Positions 45,701 to 60,700 of a DNA stretch of 64,000 nt are shown piece after piece. The notes below the pieces were generated by a model. It had not been told where the DNA came from, made no database searches, and worked only from the letters and a program-made list of their open reading frames with translations. This stretch comes from Mycteria americana (Eukaryota; Chordata; Aves; Ciconiiformes; Ciconiidae), in NCBI RefSeq assembly GCF_035582795.1, contig NC_134365.1, positions 133,761,077-133,825,076 of the forward strand. The letters are read 5' to 3'. The first letter of the stretch is position 1. Each line of letters opens with the position of its first letter. The position numbers and the translations under genes were made by a program.

Positions 45701-48700
45701 TCTTTTCTAGCTGTATGTTTCATTTTTAAAGGTTCCAAAAGTCACAGGAAGTAATATTTTACTGAAAGCTTATTTTTCAGAATGAAAGTGCATTTCAGAT
45801 TTTTGCCTTTTCAGTGACAGAACAGTTTTGCAGTGAAAAAAGGGAAGAATGAGGAAGTATATTCTACAGTTATTAATGGTTAGTGGCGTTCATGTTTTTA
45901 TCATGGCTAATGAAAATATGTGAAGAGTCTTTGTTTAAGCAAACAGTATTAAAGATTGTTCATGTCTTTTCTTGGCTGTGAAACAGCTGATCCGGTCATT
46001 GTGGTGTTTCATTATAGTGCTGTAATAATGAGTCCATAAATACAAATAAGGAAAAACTTCCATTTTAAGCAAGTTTTTCCATACCTTTTGATCCATCAGA
46101 TCCCTTATGTCTTTCTGAAAAGAAATCCTATGACCTAGTTCTTGTGTGCTGTTTCTCTCCACATAAATGAACATTTTCAGGAAGTTTGACAACTATATAG
46201 TCTAGTTCTGAGTTTGAGGAGTCTCTTGGTTACATTTAATAAATATTCCATCTGCAAAGCAGTGGAAGAAACTTAAGCTGCAAATACTGATCTGTATGCA
46301 ATAAGCGTGTAGTCTGGATAATTTTAAAGCTATTTTCTAACAGCTCTGCAATGGGCAGAAACAAAGTTTCAGAGTAATTGTCTTGATGCTAGGTCAGTTA
46401 TCATCATAACAGCATGAAGGATGTATTGGTTTGACCAAGGCTTCAGTTTCACGAGCAGCTAGGTCAGTGTAATGTACCCTTACTATTTCTGAAAAGGAGG
46501 AGGGCTTGCTGCCTTCTCCTTTTTCATCCCCTCTTCCCTGGCCACACAGTTCCTCTGGTGCTTGTCAGGCTGTTTCATGGACGGGTTCAACTTACTAACC
46601 CCGCACAAAGCTCTCCGCTTCTTTTTCAGGATTGATCTTTTGCCAAATTGGCGAGGTGAATTGCCTCATGGTGGAAGCGTCCGGCCACCAAAGCTAGGGC
46701 AAGGTGAGCAGCAGGACTTCTGGGAACGGATGCCTCAAGCAGAGCCAGACCTCTCCAGTTTGGTGGCCGCAGGCTGTTAGATTCGCTCACGCTGTAACTT
46801 ACTACAACAAACCGCAGGCTGTTGTAACTCTGCACGTGTTTATCTGAGCAGTAACATGAATATGAGACATTGAAATGTTTCCCATTGGAACTGCTGTTTC
46901 TGGAGTAAAACGTTGCTGTTAATAAAGATGTGTATTTGTTGGAAAATGCTTTTGGTGCATTCTTGATTCGCTACACAGCTAAGATTTTTATCTTCTGTTT
47001 TTTAAGTTAAAGCAGTCTCTCCTGTTAAGAAACACAATTTAGTGTAGGTCCAGAATATAGGAAGAATTATATTCACCTTACTCATAGTGGTTGTGTTGTG
47101 TGACTGGATTGAATCTGTAGTATTCAGAAACAGTGAAGTATCTGTCACAATGCGCTGTAATTCATGTTTCTCACAGAAAAGTAGGAGACATTCCTAAAAT
47201 TCTTAGAAAGCAATGATTATGTTGTGATACTTTCAACTGTAGGTCTCATTTTTTTCCTAAATCTAGATGCAGACGATAACTAGAAATTAAACATTGAACT
47301 TCTTGGTACTAACTCACTATGGAAAAATGGAGGTGTTACAGACATTCACAAAGTTGTTTAAAATAGTATAGATATTAACAACATTATAGTCATAAGAAAG
47401 TTGACAAAAATAATGTTTCAAGTGAGAGAAAACAGAAGATCTTTTTGTGAGATGAAAACTGATGAGATTAGCATTTATATCTACTGTTTCCTTTAGCCTT
47501 AGGCTTTTCTAAATACCATCTGAATAACTTAGGTGTTACCATTTGAGTGCCTGAGAGCATTAGATTGTGTACCACTGACTCCCCTTTCTTCTACCTTCTA
47601 AACATCTTAATATATCATTTATATGTGGGGACACAAACATTGTCTACGTGGATGTGTTCAAACATGTTGCCATTTTGTTTGAACTCTAATGATTTACACC
47701 TTTTCCTATAATGTTTCTAGGTAATTCGGCTGGGGGCCACCCCTGTTAGCCTGAGCTTGCTCTCTATCCAGGTTTATGCTTCATCTTCAGAGAAGGAGAC
47801 TTCCAAAAAGGAGTTGCTGAAAATTGAGGAGGTAAATATGGTTAGAGCCCTAGTGCTCTTCTATCTATACGGAAATATCTAAGGAATTCTGAAAGACATT
47901 ATATTTTGATGTGTGAAAGTATTTAGGTACATCTCTTCGCCCTTTGTATTCTTGCCTTTAAACTTGCTTCTCTATTTTCAGTAATAGAGGTGTCGATACA
48001 GTTTTGCTTCTTACACCTGAGGGTTGGATTTGATGCCCTCTGCTTGATAGTGTCAGGCTTGCTTGTGTAGAAAATCTTTTTCCTACATTAAAGCCTTCTG
48101 TTCTTCATTCAGAAATTACCTTTTCATGTTTGTAGCTTTACTTGTGGTCGTTTCACATCCCCAGGAATATTTTCTTTGCTTTTTATCCAGGTAACACCAT
48201 GTATGTTGTTGTTTTTTTTTTATTTATTACAAGTACTGTTGGAAAATTCCAATAAAATTTCATTTACCTTCTCCAGTAAAACAGCAAATCAAAAGCTGCT
48301 ACTTCTAAAAAGATTGTCTTTTTTACAGGCAAAATTCTTGTCTGGCAATGCTTTGAATCCGATATAGTAGCCTACAGAATTTTATCAGTTTTCCTTTCTT
48401 TACGACACTCAGACCTAAGCAACAACAAATAAAATAAATAGTGATAATAAAAACCTGTTATTTTATTGTTTCTCTAAGATGCTACAAATGGCTTGGTTAT
48501 ATCACAAGTAGAGCTTTAAAACACCCTGTCAAACTGTAGACTCACCAGCATTGTGGCACAGGCTTTTAAGTCTCCAACATTAAAAAAAAAAAAACCAAAC
48601 CAAAATTGTAGTTCATAACTAAATACAGCTGTGTATCCATAGAAGTTTGTAGATGTTTAAAAATTTTAAGTACTTCAACCCCAGCTAAAGTGTTGTTATA

Positions 48701-51700
48701 TGAGCAGTGAAACTAAATGAAACTTATTTTTGTGTATACTTAGGTCTTTGGGGTGCATCTGCATGGGCAGTTCACTTGCATAATACAACGGAATCAATAG
48801 TTGAAGCAGTCTCCTGGCTTCACCCCAGTGAAGTAACCTTAGCTGGGGCCGTCGTGTGCCCTACACCACTGCTGGCATGAGTCAGTAATGAGGCAGCAGT
48901 TTGAAGTTACATATGTGCTGAATAATTGACTTGCCCATCGGCTTCAGCAAAGCAGAATGTGCAAGCTGTGGAGTTTTGGCTGCCTTTCTTACCATTCACA
49001 GTGTATGTTAGTTTGGATCTCTACTGTCAGCTGTCTAGTTTCATAAAATATATGGGAATTTTCTTATCTCAGAGACTTCTGTCCTTGTGCCAGACATGGC
49101 TGTTAGGTTGTCTAACAGGATCAAAGTTAAACTGATTGCGACTATGATTGCCGGAGATGACCGTATTTCCTGGGGAAGTGAGACTTACAATGCTTGTCTC
49201 CCAGAGTATTATGGGAAATCCAGCTGCATGAGTTATCAAATTATTTGAAAATTCTATTTTATATAGAATTTTCTATTATATAGAATTATATATTTTGTTA
49301 TATATTTTGCCATTATATATATATATAAATAAAATATATATTTTTTTTGCCATTATATATTTTGTTACAGTTAGCAGCTTTTTTTCATTATGATAGAGAT
49401 ATAGTTGTTTTCCAACTTATCTTGAAAAGAGGGCTAGCTTCACTTTACAACAATACGTGTAAACATCGGTTTATAATAAACTACTCAATGTAGTATAAAT
49501 GTGGTATAAAATGTAAGCTCTTTATACTGAACATCAGTGTAGTATATAAGCTGCTAGGAATTTTAACAGGTTTTATTTTGATCTAAACTTTGCTGTTCAT
49601 CTTCAACAGTATAGACTTTGGTTTTGGTTTTTTTTTTTTGAATACAATTTTAAATATGTTTAGGTAATTGTAATAAATATGTTGTGATGTTAAACCCTAA
49701 ATATGGTGTTTTAGTATTTATTATGTGAAGATGCCCATTACTCTTCAGGTGGATGTTACAGTTCCTATTTGCTCAGCACCATGGTGCTATTAATGCTGTC
49801 AGTTGCTGATGCAGTTCCTGACTGCAACATTGGGATGCCGTACCATTTTCCTGCTCAGTAACAAACAGACAAAATTTGTATTGCATGTTACCTTGGATAG
49901 AAGCTACTTAGACTCTTTAATGGTGGCTTGTGCAAATATAGAAGATGATTGATTGTGATTTCAGAGTTCTAGTACATTTTGTATGTTAACTGGGAACCAG
50001 AAGTGCTGATTAAGACCAGAAACATTTTTTACAATTATGTTTTATGTTCTTATTAAACTAGTGTAATATTAATTTATAACCTGTGACTTGGATCATATAG
50101 CAGCTATGGATGAATTGCATAGCAATTAGAAGTCGTCTTCATCATAGCATATAATTAAACTTTGCTCATAATGGTTGTCTCACAGCTGTGCCTGAATTTT
50201 TATTATGCATTGTTTATGTAGTAAGCACCTTGTTAGGTGTTCTCTGGTTATACTGTTCATGCCCTGAAGACCTACTTACACAATTACACCTTTGTTTTTA
50301 ACCTCTTGTTTGCTAATATTCACAGCTGTCACTCTACTCCTCTCCAGCTCGTGAGACTAAATATGTGGAGAATCCACAAACGCAATTGGAAGAGGGGGTT
50401 TCGCGTTTACGGCATGTTATGGAACCGTATACAGCCTGGTGTCAGGTATAATGGTTTTATATCGCATCTGGTAGTGGTTCAATGATAAAGGTTGAGCTGG
50501 GATTTTTTTTTTTTGAGACAGAATTAATAGACAGCAGCAAAGTAAAAGCTGATAGCTGTACAAGCATTTTTCCAAAATGCTGCATTACTTAAAATTTTCC
50601 ACAGTCCGGGTCATAATATTTACCCCCTCCTCACACAAAACCAGTTGTTTCTTTCTACTAATTTGCTGAACGAAACTGCTTTTTTGCATTTCGTATCCCT
50701 CCAAAAGAATTAAAAGAAAATTAACTAAAGCTTAGAATTGTTATCTGAAATAAACTTTAAGCTTAAAAGTATCTAGGGATATCTGGATTTGGTACTGTCC
50801 TGTGACTGAGGAAGACAAGACAGTGATTAAATTTGCATTTTCCATGCTCAAGGAGAAGGCCTTAAATTATCAAGCAGTGTGTTTTGGAGCAGCAATACTG
50901 AGTTTCCTCACTGCAACTCTGACAAAACATGACTTTTCAGAAAGTAAATCAGTATTTCCTGAACTGGAATGTTGAGGGAAGGAACGGAGCTCTCTGGAAG
51001 AGAGAAAATCCCAGGCCACTAGTAGTGGCAAACCTAGCCCCCAGACCTTACCCCAAAACTTTCTTATATATTGTATTAGGTAGCATGTTTATACTAAACA
51101 GTCATTAAATACAAAAATAGTCTTTGGAGCATAGAGGAAAACTAAGATCTTTGTATTTAAGGCCTAAATTATTGATATTACATTGCAGAGTCATATGATG
51201 GCTTTCTTGCTCTTTCCTGACCCAGGAAATGTTGAAGCTTACTTTTAAAGCAAGGGCATCCTTGTCATCTGGTTGCCTCTTGGCAACTTTAGATGATTCT
51301 CTACTTTGCACTCTGGCCATTGTGAATTCTCTTAAGCTGCAAGCTGGTTTTCCAGTTCTCCATAGAAAGCCAAGCTGTTCAGATCAGGGTGTCCTTTCTG
51401 CCTACAAGTTCTGTGTTGTGGTACTGACCTTTAACAGTACTGAAACATTTTTTTCAGAAATACTCAGGGTTACTCAGTCTAGTGACATGTTTCTAAAGTG
51501 CCACCAGCAGGAGTACTGACTTCAGTTTTGAAAGGGAAGGGGCATTTTCCACAGTATTGTTAGAGCTCTGACTTCCTAAACGCACAGGTTCTGTTTGGTT
51601 GCCTGCAGTAGCCGTAACTGGGAATGAAATTTGAGACAAGGTTAGTTTCCTAGTTGGACTGACTGCAGGTAAGCCTTGAACAGTGCTTTATGCCTTACTG

Positions 51701-54700
51701 GCCTGTTGTCTTCCTGTTTGCTTTATTTTTTGTCTGCGTGGTGATCATTTACATAAGATGTGCTCTGCTGCTCACATACAACAAGCCATTTCCTGGCAGT
51801 GGTTTACTGACTCATTTTATGAAGTGGGCATGTAAACTTTATGGGTTTGGGGTCATCTGGCTTGCTTAACTGTAGGCAGAGATAGTTTTGGTTTTATACT
51901 ACCCCCACCCCCTGCTCTGTTAAAGAAAATAACATTTTAGGTTTGTCTCAGTTGTCTTTAAAATTAAAAACATAACCCAGGATAATGAGAATAAAATTGG
52001 TTATGTTCGAATATCTATTTTACTTTTTCAAAATTGCTTGCTTAACTGTAGTGGAAAGTCAGTTCAAAACACAGATGTGGAAATGAGCCGGTTACGTGTG
52101 AGCTGTGACAGATGATCAGACTTAATCTCTGGGGTCTTTAGAGCATGTTCTTTTTTTCATTGTCTCTTAGTAAGACCAACATCCATTTAGAGTTATGTTG
52201 TGTGTCACATGCTAACGCTTTTTTTTTTTCATGACAAGTGGGTTTTTTTTAAGTCACTCTTGCCAGTGAGGAAACGAAAGTTCTAAAGATACTGTCCCCC
52301 ACGCAGTATCCTAAACAAATGCTTTCACTTCTGCACAGATACAGCTAAAGTGATATTGCGAGACCATTCTCTGCTTTAGCTTTGGGCATCCATGTTTATG
52401 AATTTGTTCCCTAACTGATAGACAGTCTTACACTGTCTCTCCAAAGGACTATTAGCATAATAACAATTAGCAGGGTTGCTCTTGCTGAGATTTTTTTTTC
52501 CCTACTTTTTTAAAAAGCAGTGTGAATTCTTTTACTTCCTGCATATTTTCAGTCTGAGAAAAAAATCTAGAACTAGTTTGTGGGGTTGATGCAGTGCTCT
52601 TTGATTTACTTTGGACATTGTATGGACGCCTCATTTTCCAAGTCACTTAAAAAATGCAGTTTTGTTAGCCTAAGATAGTCTCTTGGAAAGTGGAATTTAT
52701 CACCTTGCAGAATGAGTCATGTACCACTGTGAAGTGCTAGGAAGGAGTTTATTAGAGTCTTGTACTTCCTATTCTTTGCATTAACTCAAATATTTTTGTG
52801 ATACCTACATACACTGAGAAACCTGAGATAATCCTGAGTTTCAGCTACCTGATCAGGAACTCAATGAAATATTGAAGTTGACTTCTGTGTTTTGAGGTAT
52901 TATATTTCATTTGTGTCCAAAGATTACTTTGAGAAAAAGATATATATTATGCCAAACGTAATGTTGAGCAAGCATAGCCCTGTAAGTGAGGGGTGGAAGC
53001 GGGAATAAAAAAGTTATTTTAGGGACCTAGCACTTTTGTTGTTCTTCTTTCTTTTTTCTTTTCTTTTCTTCATCAGGTCAGTTACGATCTGTAGTTAATA
53101 TTTTACTTACTTGGTATCTATTTACTGTTGTTTTCTTTTCTGGTGTTTTTTTTTTTTTAGGATCTTTATGCCAAAGCTATGCCCAAATTAGAAAAAGCTG
53201 TTGAGCATGGTAAAGGTAAATCAGTTGAGTTTTCTTAACTAGCAATTTAAAATGCAGGACTGTACTGTATCTTCTGTTAAAAGGGAATTCCATTAAGCAT
53301 TGTTTTATATATGTAATTTTGAATGCATTTAAGACTGCTTTATTTGCACTGTATGTCTGTTTAAATTTCCTTTGTAGGTCATTATGACACTACGTTTCTA
53401 AACAATTAAAATCTGAAACCTGCATCTATGTCGACCAATGTCACTAAAAATGGCAGTTATGCAGGAAAAGAAGGAAAAAAAGCCTCACAGTTTTTTCCCA
53501 CTTGGTAGTATTTGCTTGACCCAGCCTAGTAACTGAAACTTCCTGCAATGTTTATTACTTGTCACAAGTGTTAGGTCTTTTGTTTGTCTTCTTTAGCCTT
53601 TTCATTTTGGTTTACTTCCTTGGATCTCCTAAGAATTTTGAATTAATCCAAAATAATTTGGTTTTGGAAGCATCCTTTCATACTTAGGCTCATCAGGGCT
53701 GAGCATGGATGCTATCTAGAGCTCATTTCAGATACTGCACCTCTCTTCCTTAAACTTAACAGTCTCAGTCTTTTGAACTCCTTTATATGGAAGTTTTTTC
53801 ATAGTTTTCCCTTCCCCCATTGCACTCCCATCTTGGAGTGACCTTTGTTTATTTTGTGTCTTTCCTTTGTTCTGTGATTTGGTTTTTTGTACACTGTTTT
53901 ACTGAAACTAATTCTTGTTAACATGTAAATGTAAGAATCCATTTGGCAAAGGTTTTTATCACTAATTTGAAAAAGAGATGATCGAGATGCGAAAGAGCAA
54001 AACAAAACAGATGGCCCAGGAGCAAAGGCAAAAGCTTCTATGAAAATTGGTAAATACAATACGATGTTCAGTTTCATTCATGTGTCACTAGAGAAGATCT
54101 CAAAGGCTTTGAATTTTATGCCAGCAGATCTAAAATGTGCATGATAGTTAAATGTGTTTTGATAACTCTTTGTTTTGTAACAATTGCCAGCATGTATTGA
54201 TGATTCCTTATCACAAAACCACTTTCACATTACATTAAAGCACTTTGTTTTGACTTATTTTCAGAGGGCTGTGAATTTCTCCAAAACCCCCCTGCTGGCT
54301 TTTATCCAAGGCTTGGTGTGATAGGTTTTGCTGGAATTGTTGGATTGTTTCTTGCTAGAGGTAAATGGGAACCTTTTGAACTGCTTATATTATTATTTGG
54401 GATAAATAATGTATTTGGGTTTTTTTGGATACTAATTTTTAATTGTGACACATGAGATCTGACTTAACTGTACAAGCATGTTTCTACAGTGTTCCTCCAA
54501 TTATAAAGAAACTTCATGTAAAAGGTGTGTAATAACCATCAATTATTGTTTGAGTACTGTATTTGTAACTGGAATCTAGTCTTTGATCTTTTCCAGTTCT
54601 AGCTTATTATAGCAAAAGTAGGAAAGGATATATATATTTTTTTTTTTAGCCTAAAAATCTTTTTAATTACTTAAGTTCCTCATCACATATGTCACTGTAA

Positions 54701-57700
54701 AAAAAACTACAGAGGAATAAATTATGGTAAAATACAGAGGTTCCTGAACTATGATACATGTGCAATTAGTTGTTGTCTATTCAAGTTCCTTCAAAGTATT
54801 CTGTGTCCAGGCACAGAGCTGCTGCAGATGGTGATATTCAGCAAAAACACTTGTGAACTCTGGTTGTACTGTAAATACACGCATGTTTTGCTCTCTAGAA
54901 ATGCGATACAGTTAATTTCATCACACTAGTTGAAGAAATGAATACGTTTGTGCTTTCATAGAAATAAATGTTATTTTAAGAAATGTTAATTGTGAAAAAG
55001 TATTTTGTGTTTGTATTGAGATATTCTTAATACAGTGAAACAAAGTAACACAAGAAGAAAACTTGTAGGTAACAAAACTGTAAAATTCTAGAATTTCAAT
55101 ACTAGTGAGGACTTGCTGTGGATAAAAATACACCTTAGCAGGGCCTATATATGTTGAACAAACTGGAATTGTGTGCTTGACTCTGTAGAAATGGAAAGCA
55201 TTCTGTGAATATATGCACTTATATATGCACTTATGTATGCACTCCCCAAAATATTTAATTTTCCAGTGAAGGTGATGAAAGCAGTACTTTTTTTTCCTAG
55301 CATATTTTTTTAAATGAAAATCAGGCTCTCCAACTTTACCCATTTGAAGTTCTTTCTCTTCAAATTCCTGCTTCTTGAGTTATATGATTATGAATGAGAT
55401 CAGCTTCCAGCCCTTACGACTGTAGCAAAATTGGGGGGGGGGGAAGTGCAGTCTTGGGGCTGGATCTGAAAGATTAGAGGGTCCCAAGTTTAATAAAAAT
55501 CCCTCATAATACAAATGTCTAATTTGTGAATCTTCTAGGATGGGAGCCATAATTTTAAAACTTTTTGTCTAGTTATAGTTTACAATATTGACTGTTAGTT
55601 CCAGAAAGTATTCAAACAGTAGAAGGAAGTGCCCCTTAATTTTGATGCTACAGAAAGTTAGAACCAAATGTCCTCTTTTTTTAATCCCTTTCCCCCCTTG
55701 GTCTCACTGGAAAAATTGCCCTCTTGGAAGGTACAGGTAAAATCTTTCAGGTCTAACCATAACACTTGAAGATACAGCTGCCCAGTAAGTAGAAAGTACG
55801 GTATTCAGAGTTTAGTCATGTGACTATTGTGCAGTCATCCAGCTTGGTTTAAAATACCGTTGAAGATAATTCGTTCTAACCTTCTTGAGTAGTGCTGGAA
55901 CGGACATGGGAGTGTTCCTAAACTTTCCTCTAATGGGTGTCTCCCAGCAGGTAGCAGCCTGCTGGAAGGCATTAATATCTTCAATTATTACATTTACTCC
56001 TAAAGTGATATGGTAGGCACACTGATAAGCTATCACTAAGGAAGGTTTCCCCATTCCTAGAAATTACAACAAAAGTGTAATTCTTCTGGTTGTAAAGATG
56101 CAATGAAGCTTGCCTTTTCTGTGCTTTCTTATAGCTAATTGGTAGCAAGTTCCCTCTTCACAAGACTAGCAACATCTCTTTATGAATGTCTCTTGTTTAC
56201 TGCTAAGTTTCTCATCTCATCATGAGCGTGTGTTAGTGGAAACACTAAACATTTCTAATATGCATTTCCTCTTCAAAATTAATTATTCCTTCATTAGAAG
56301 CACATGTGGTTTTGCATATAGAACAGGCTGTTCTATGAGGAGCAGAACTACTGCATCCTGACTCCTGTACGTCTGTTCTATGACCTTTTTTCTCCTGTAC
56401 TGCTTGCTTTTCTCCTTTACCTGCTCCCTTCTATGTTCCTTTCTGACTGGATAAACTGCAGCATGCCCTGTAACTGATTCAGTGATGCATATTGTCACTG
56501 GCCAGCTAGGATACACAACCTGTGGCCAGCTGTGATAAGAGGATGAACTTTTCAGGCAGTTAAATTATTTTAGACTTGTATAATTTAATAGAGATTAATC
56601 AAATTGATTAAAATGTTCAAAATTTTGTTGGGGACTGAGCAACAGGCGTGTAGCATAATTGTAAGTACTTTAGTTTAAAAGTACTTTCAAATGCTTTGGA
56701 AATTGCTGTAGTGAATCAAGAAAAATTATTCATAAGAGCACTTGTGGAAGAATCAGTATTTGTGAGTCAAGGTAACTTATAAAGTTTGTATTGGAACCTC
56801 TCTTGTTCTGCTTGATGTATCAAAAGAACGCTATCCTAACCTTTCTTTGCCTGAGTTTTTCCTTTTAGTTTAGGAAAGAGTATCAGTTGGTATAATTCTC
56901 TTAAAGATCTCTCAACTGTGACTTTTACTTCATTATTCAGTACTGAAATAAATTATGTATTAGTGATGTACAGTAAATATAGTTGTAACGTAATTTTCAC
57001 TATGGAAAAATGTTAATAAAAATATTATCTTAAAAAGGTTAAAAAAATAATTACTGATCAGAGTAATTATGTTTCTTAAGAAACCAGTAGGACTGAACAG
57101 AAAATGTGCTAAACTGTATTTAATGAAATTGTTTTGATTATAAATAAGAGGGTAGGGCCATTCAGCTGTCTTGGTTAACATATACTCTAACAATGTTTTG
57201 GGGTTTTTGTTTTGTTTTGTTTTTTTGTTATGAAACAGGCTCAAAAATAAAGAAGTTAGTGTATCCTGCAGGTCTTATGGGTATTGGTGCCTCCATGTAT
57301 TACCCTCAGCAAGCGGTTTCTATTGCAAAGGTCAGTGATGATACCTTTCTTTGGAGAAATGTCTTTTACTTTCATTATTGCCTCCTACCTTCAAATTAAC
57401 TGGTAATCCTTTTTTAAAAGCCATGTCAGTGTGCTTGGCACTTAACAAAAACTGATAGTTATTTTGTCAAAGAACATGCAGTCTAGGCTGAAAGACGGTA
57501 AGATACTCTGTTTCTTTTAGTGACTTTTTCTAACATTGCAGTACTGTCTTCGGTTTGAGGAACATAATTTCCTTTCTGAATCTCTAAGCTCAAGTAATTA
57601 TAAATTAATGTAAATATGCTTAGTAAGTGCAGTTTGCATGTTTACTTACAATACAAAGGAAGCTTGAAATATCTTGAGAGAAAATGAAAACAGGGTTTGA

Positions 57701-60700
57701 AAGAAAGAAAAAAAAAAGGGAGATTCTATAGAGAAATCATAAGAACAGAATTTTGAGATAAATGTTGTTGTTGAAGTTTTCTGCTTTTTGTTGGATAGAG
57801 CTTTAAGAAAGATAGCTTGCACATTCTGGAATGGGGCGAGAGTTCTGCTGCTTATTGGAAGCCTTTCCTGTTTATGCATTTGTTGTTTCAGGCACATAAG
57901 AAACATGTTAACTTACAGTTGCTTAAGTGGGCTTCCGGTGAAAGAAAGAACTGAAGAGACCAGACAGTTGCTTACAGCCCCTGTTCATGTCAGTTCATAT
58001 GCCTTGCTGTCCACACTTAATTGTACTGGCAGATTTCTCAGTTCTCCACCACATTCTTTTTCAAATCCAGCTTTTGACCACTCACAGTGCACATATTTTA
58101 ATGTCTCAGAAGTACTTTGTATTTCATGTTTTGGTAAATTGGCTATCCAGTTATTGGTGACTTCACTGAGATACCAGGATGAAAATATGATATTCTTAAG
58201 AACGTACGATGTTCTTTGAAAACTGAAAGGTTGTTGACTTAGGGAGAGTCAAAAATGCTGTGTTTGAACTCTGCCAGCATGGTGATACCCTGATCTTTGA
58301 TGGAATCTTTTTTTAGTGCTTCCAAGATTCAAATGCTCTAAATACAGATGGTTCTGTTGACTTATTCTCAGGGAGTGAAAATTATGCAAGTGGCAGAAAA
58401 AACCCATCAAAATTTAAGAAGCTTAGACATTTCTGTTGGAAACTGTGTATTGAAATTCTAGTTGCCTTCTGAACAGTGACGTGGGACATGATTGAATGGT
58501 GTTCAAACTGATGTTATTGTTTTTAAAGAAGCTCAGTTCAGTCTTAACTATGGATTTGCTACTAACAGCTTCACAATAGCTTGTTTATTTTATGAAAACT
58601 TTGAAGTGCATGATTGCCCTTTGATTAATTCACAGTTCTTAGTTTGACTGTAACAAAAAATCTGATCTGAGACCATGAGCCTGAAACTTGATTGGAATAG
58701 GTTTAGCTTTGACTTGGTCAGGACACTAGATGTATGAGTTTGAAAACTTCTGTGGAGAGAGTGATATCCTAGATACTGTTATGGTTCCTCTAATCTCTCT
58801 CATGCTTTGCTTTTCTTAAAGAAGCGAAGTTTTAAGCATATCAGATCTTACTATCCATAATTTTTATGCTTTAATCTGAAATTGGAAGTACTTTCATCTC
58901 TAGTAATTGTTTTGAAATGTTTCATAGGCCTTTCAAAAAATTTCTGTAAGCCTAGAAAGGATGCTGGCAGTACAAAGCTCACTTGCCAAGTTAATAGAAC
59001 AGTATAGGAAATATTCTGGAACATAAATTTTTAATTTTTTGTTTATTCTTTATATTATGTTCTTTTTATTTTTCTTCCATATTTGAGTACTTCATCACTA
59101 CTCTTTCATTTACAGTGGTATAGTTCCCTTCATTTGGTAAACTTGCAGATTTGACCATACTTTAAAAGACTAAAAAAAGTTTTGGGTGGTAGGTTGGTTT
59201 TTTTCCTTCCCACCTTTATTAAAGACTTTGCATTGGAGAGCTGGAAATAAACACAGCAAAATATATTTGCAGTTGAGGTACAACACTTGATGCATCTGTC
59301 TAGAAGAAAACTTTTTTTCTTTAATTAAAATGTATGAGTTGCTAAGTGAAGTTATAGCAACAGAATTAATAATCGGTAACAGGTAGTTTTCAGACATTAT
59401 TCATGTAACTGGAGATGAAAGAAATGCACAGCCTAATTAGTTTTTTCCCTGCTTTAGTAATCATTCTAATAAATCACAAATTTGTAAGGGATTTGTTTTC
59501 TCACTGCTAGTATTACTTTAATTTGTGTAACTTTGAACAAATGGTCAGACTGTATATGTGGTAAGGGAACTGAATTCAATATTAAAGTTTATTTTGTTCT
59601 GGTGGAACTTTAAGTAGTGTTTTGGAACTGTATTGCTTTCCAGCTAATCATAATACATTCAAAATATTTTGTATCTACTCTGGCTTATCTTACATCTGGA
59701 AAAAACTGTCCATTATGAAGTTACTTAAATCAGTCTCTTTATCATTAGAATTAATTTTTGTTCCTTGTTACTAGAACTCAAATTTCCTAATGTAGTGTGT
59801 GTTATGCTTACCTTCTTGAAAGAAAGAAAAACTTCCTAATATGTGTGTGTTTATTTGACAACAAACTAAATTATTTCTATGTCTTTTGAATCTATGCTTC
59901 ATCCCTTGCCCAGTTAGTCCATAAGGCATAAACAGTTGTACTGGCACAACTGAGAGCATGACACGATTACAGGGACCGTGGGTTGAAAAGAAGCAGTTGT
60001 GGTAACTTAATCCATGTTTGCTGCAGAATGAAATGCTTGTGAAATTGCACTATGACTACTTTCTTAACAATATAAATGTAGAAAAGCCAGCAGATTCTCA
60101 GTTTAGTTTCTCAGTATGCAATGTAGATAAAGCATTGCTAGCTGTAATTCTGATCGATAATTTTGACATACAACATACAGTATAGTCAATATTATATGCT
60201 TATGGTCCTGTGTTGAATTAAAATATGGGAGCTTGTTTATGTGCACGTTAGGCCTTAGAGACTGCTGATGCTACCCCAGTAGTGCCTAGTATGGGTGTTT
60301 GTGGCCCAAGGTCACTTTCAAACTATTTCGGAGTCCCTGTTGAGAACCGCTCAGTCTGACTTTTGAACTTGTTTGGTCAAATTCTAGCATACAGACTTAC
60401 TTAGTGTTGCATTGAACAGAGGTGGTATTTTAGCGTGTGGTAATTTAACACAAACAAGCTAGAAATTGTTACCTTCCAGAAATTAAGAATTCCAGATGAC
60501 TGAATGGAAAAACTTGTCCCTCTTTGAAGGGAACTCTTTGTATGAATGTTGGAATGAATGCTTTGAATAATTGAATGAACTGTTTGTATTATGATTGTTC
60601 CTTTTACTTTTCCTGGTTGGAACTGCCACTCCCAAGAATAGTGGTGGCAACTGCAGTATCGAACTGCTTCCTTTCAACTGCTTCTTGAGAAAGAGAGGTA

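Larger units (their letters stand above)
42758..47720 (+). other. APOO: APOO intron 1
   Basis: This intron is about 5 kb. Its first 400 bases are CpG island; the rest is T-rich. It contains a 16-C run (44310-44325), a perfect 12-bp hairpin (44657-44686) and an exon-like segment with a polyadenylation signal (46630-46945). Confidence 0.75.

Noticed and set aside
57788-58219. 143-codon plus-strand frame in APOO intron 6
   Set aside because: No recognisable family or splice context. A frame of this length is expected occasionally in 64 kb over six frames.
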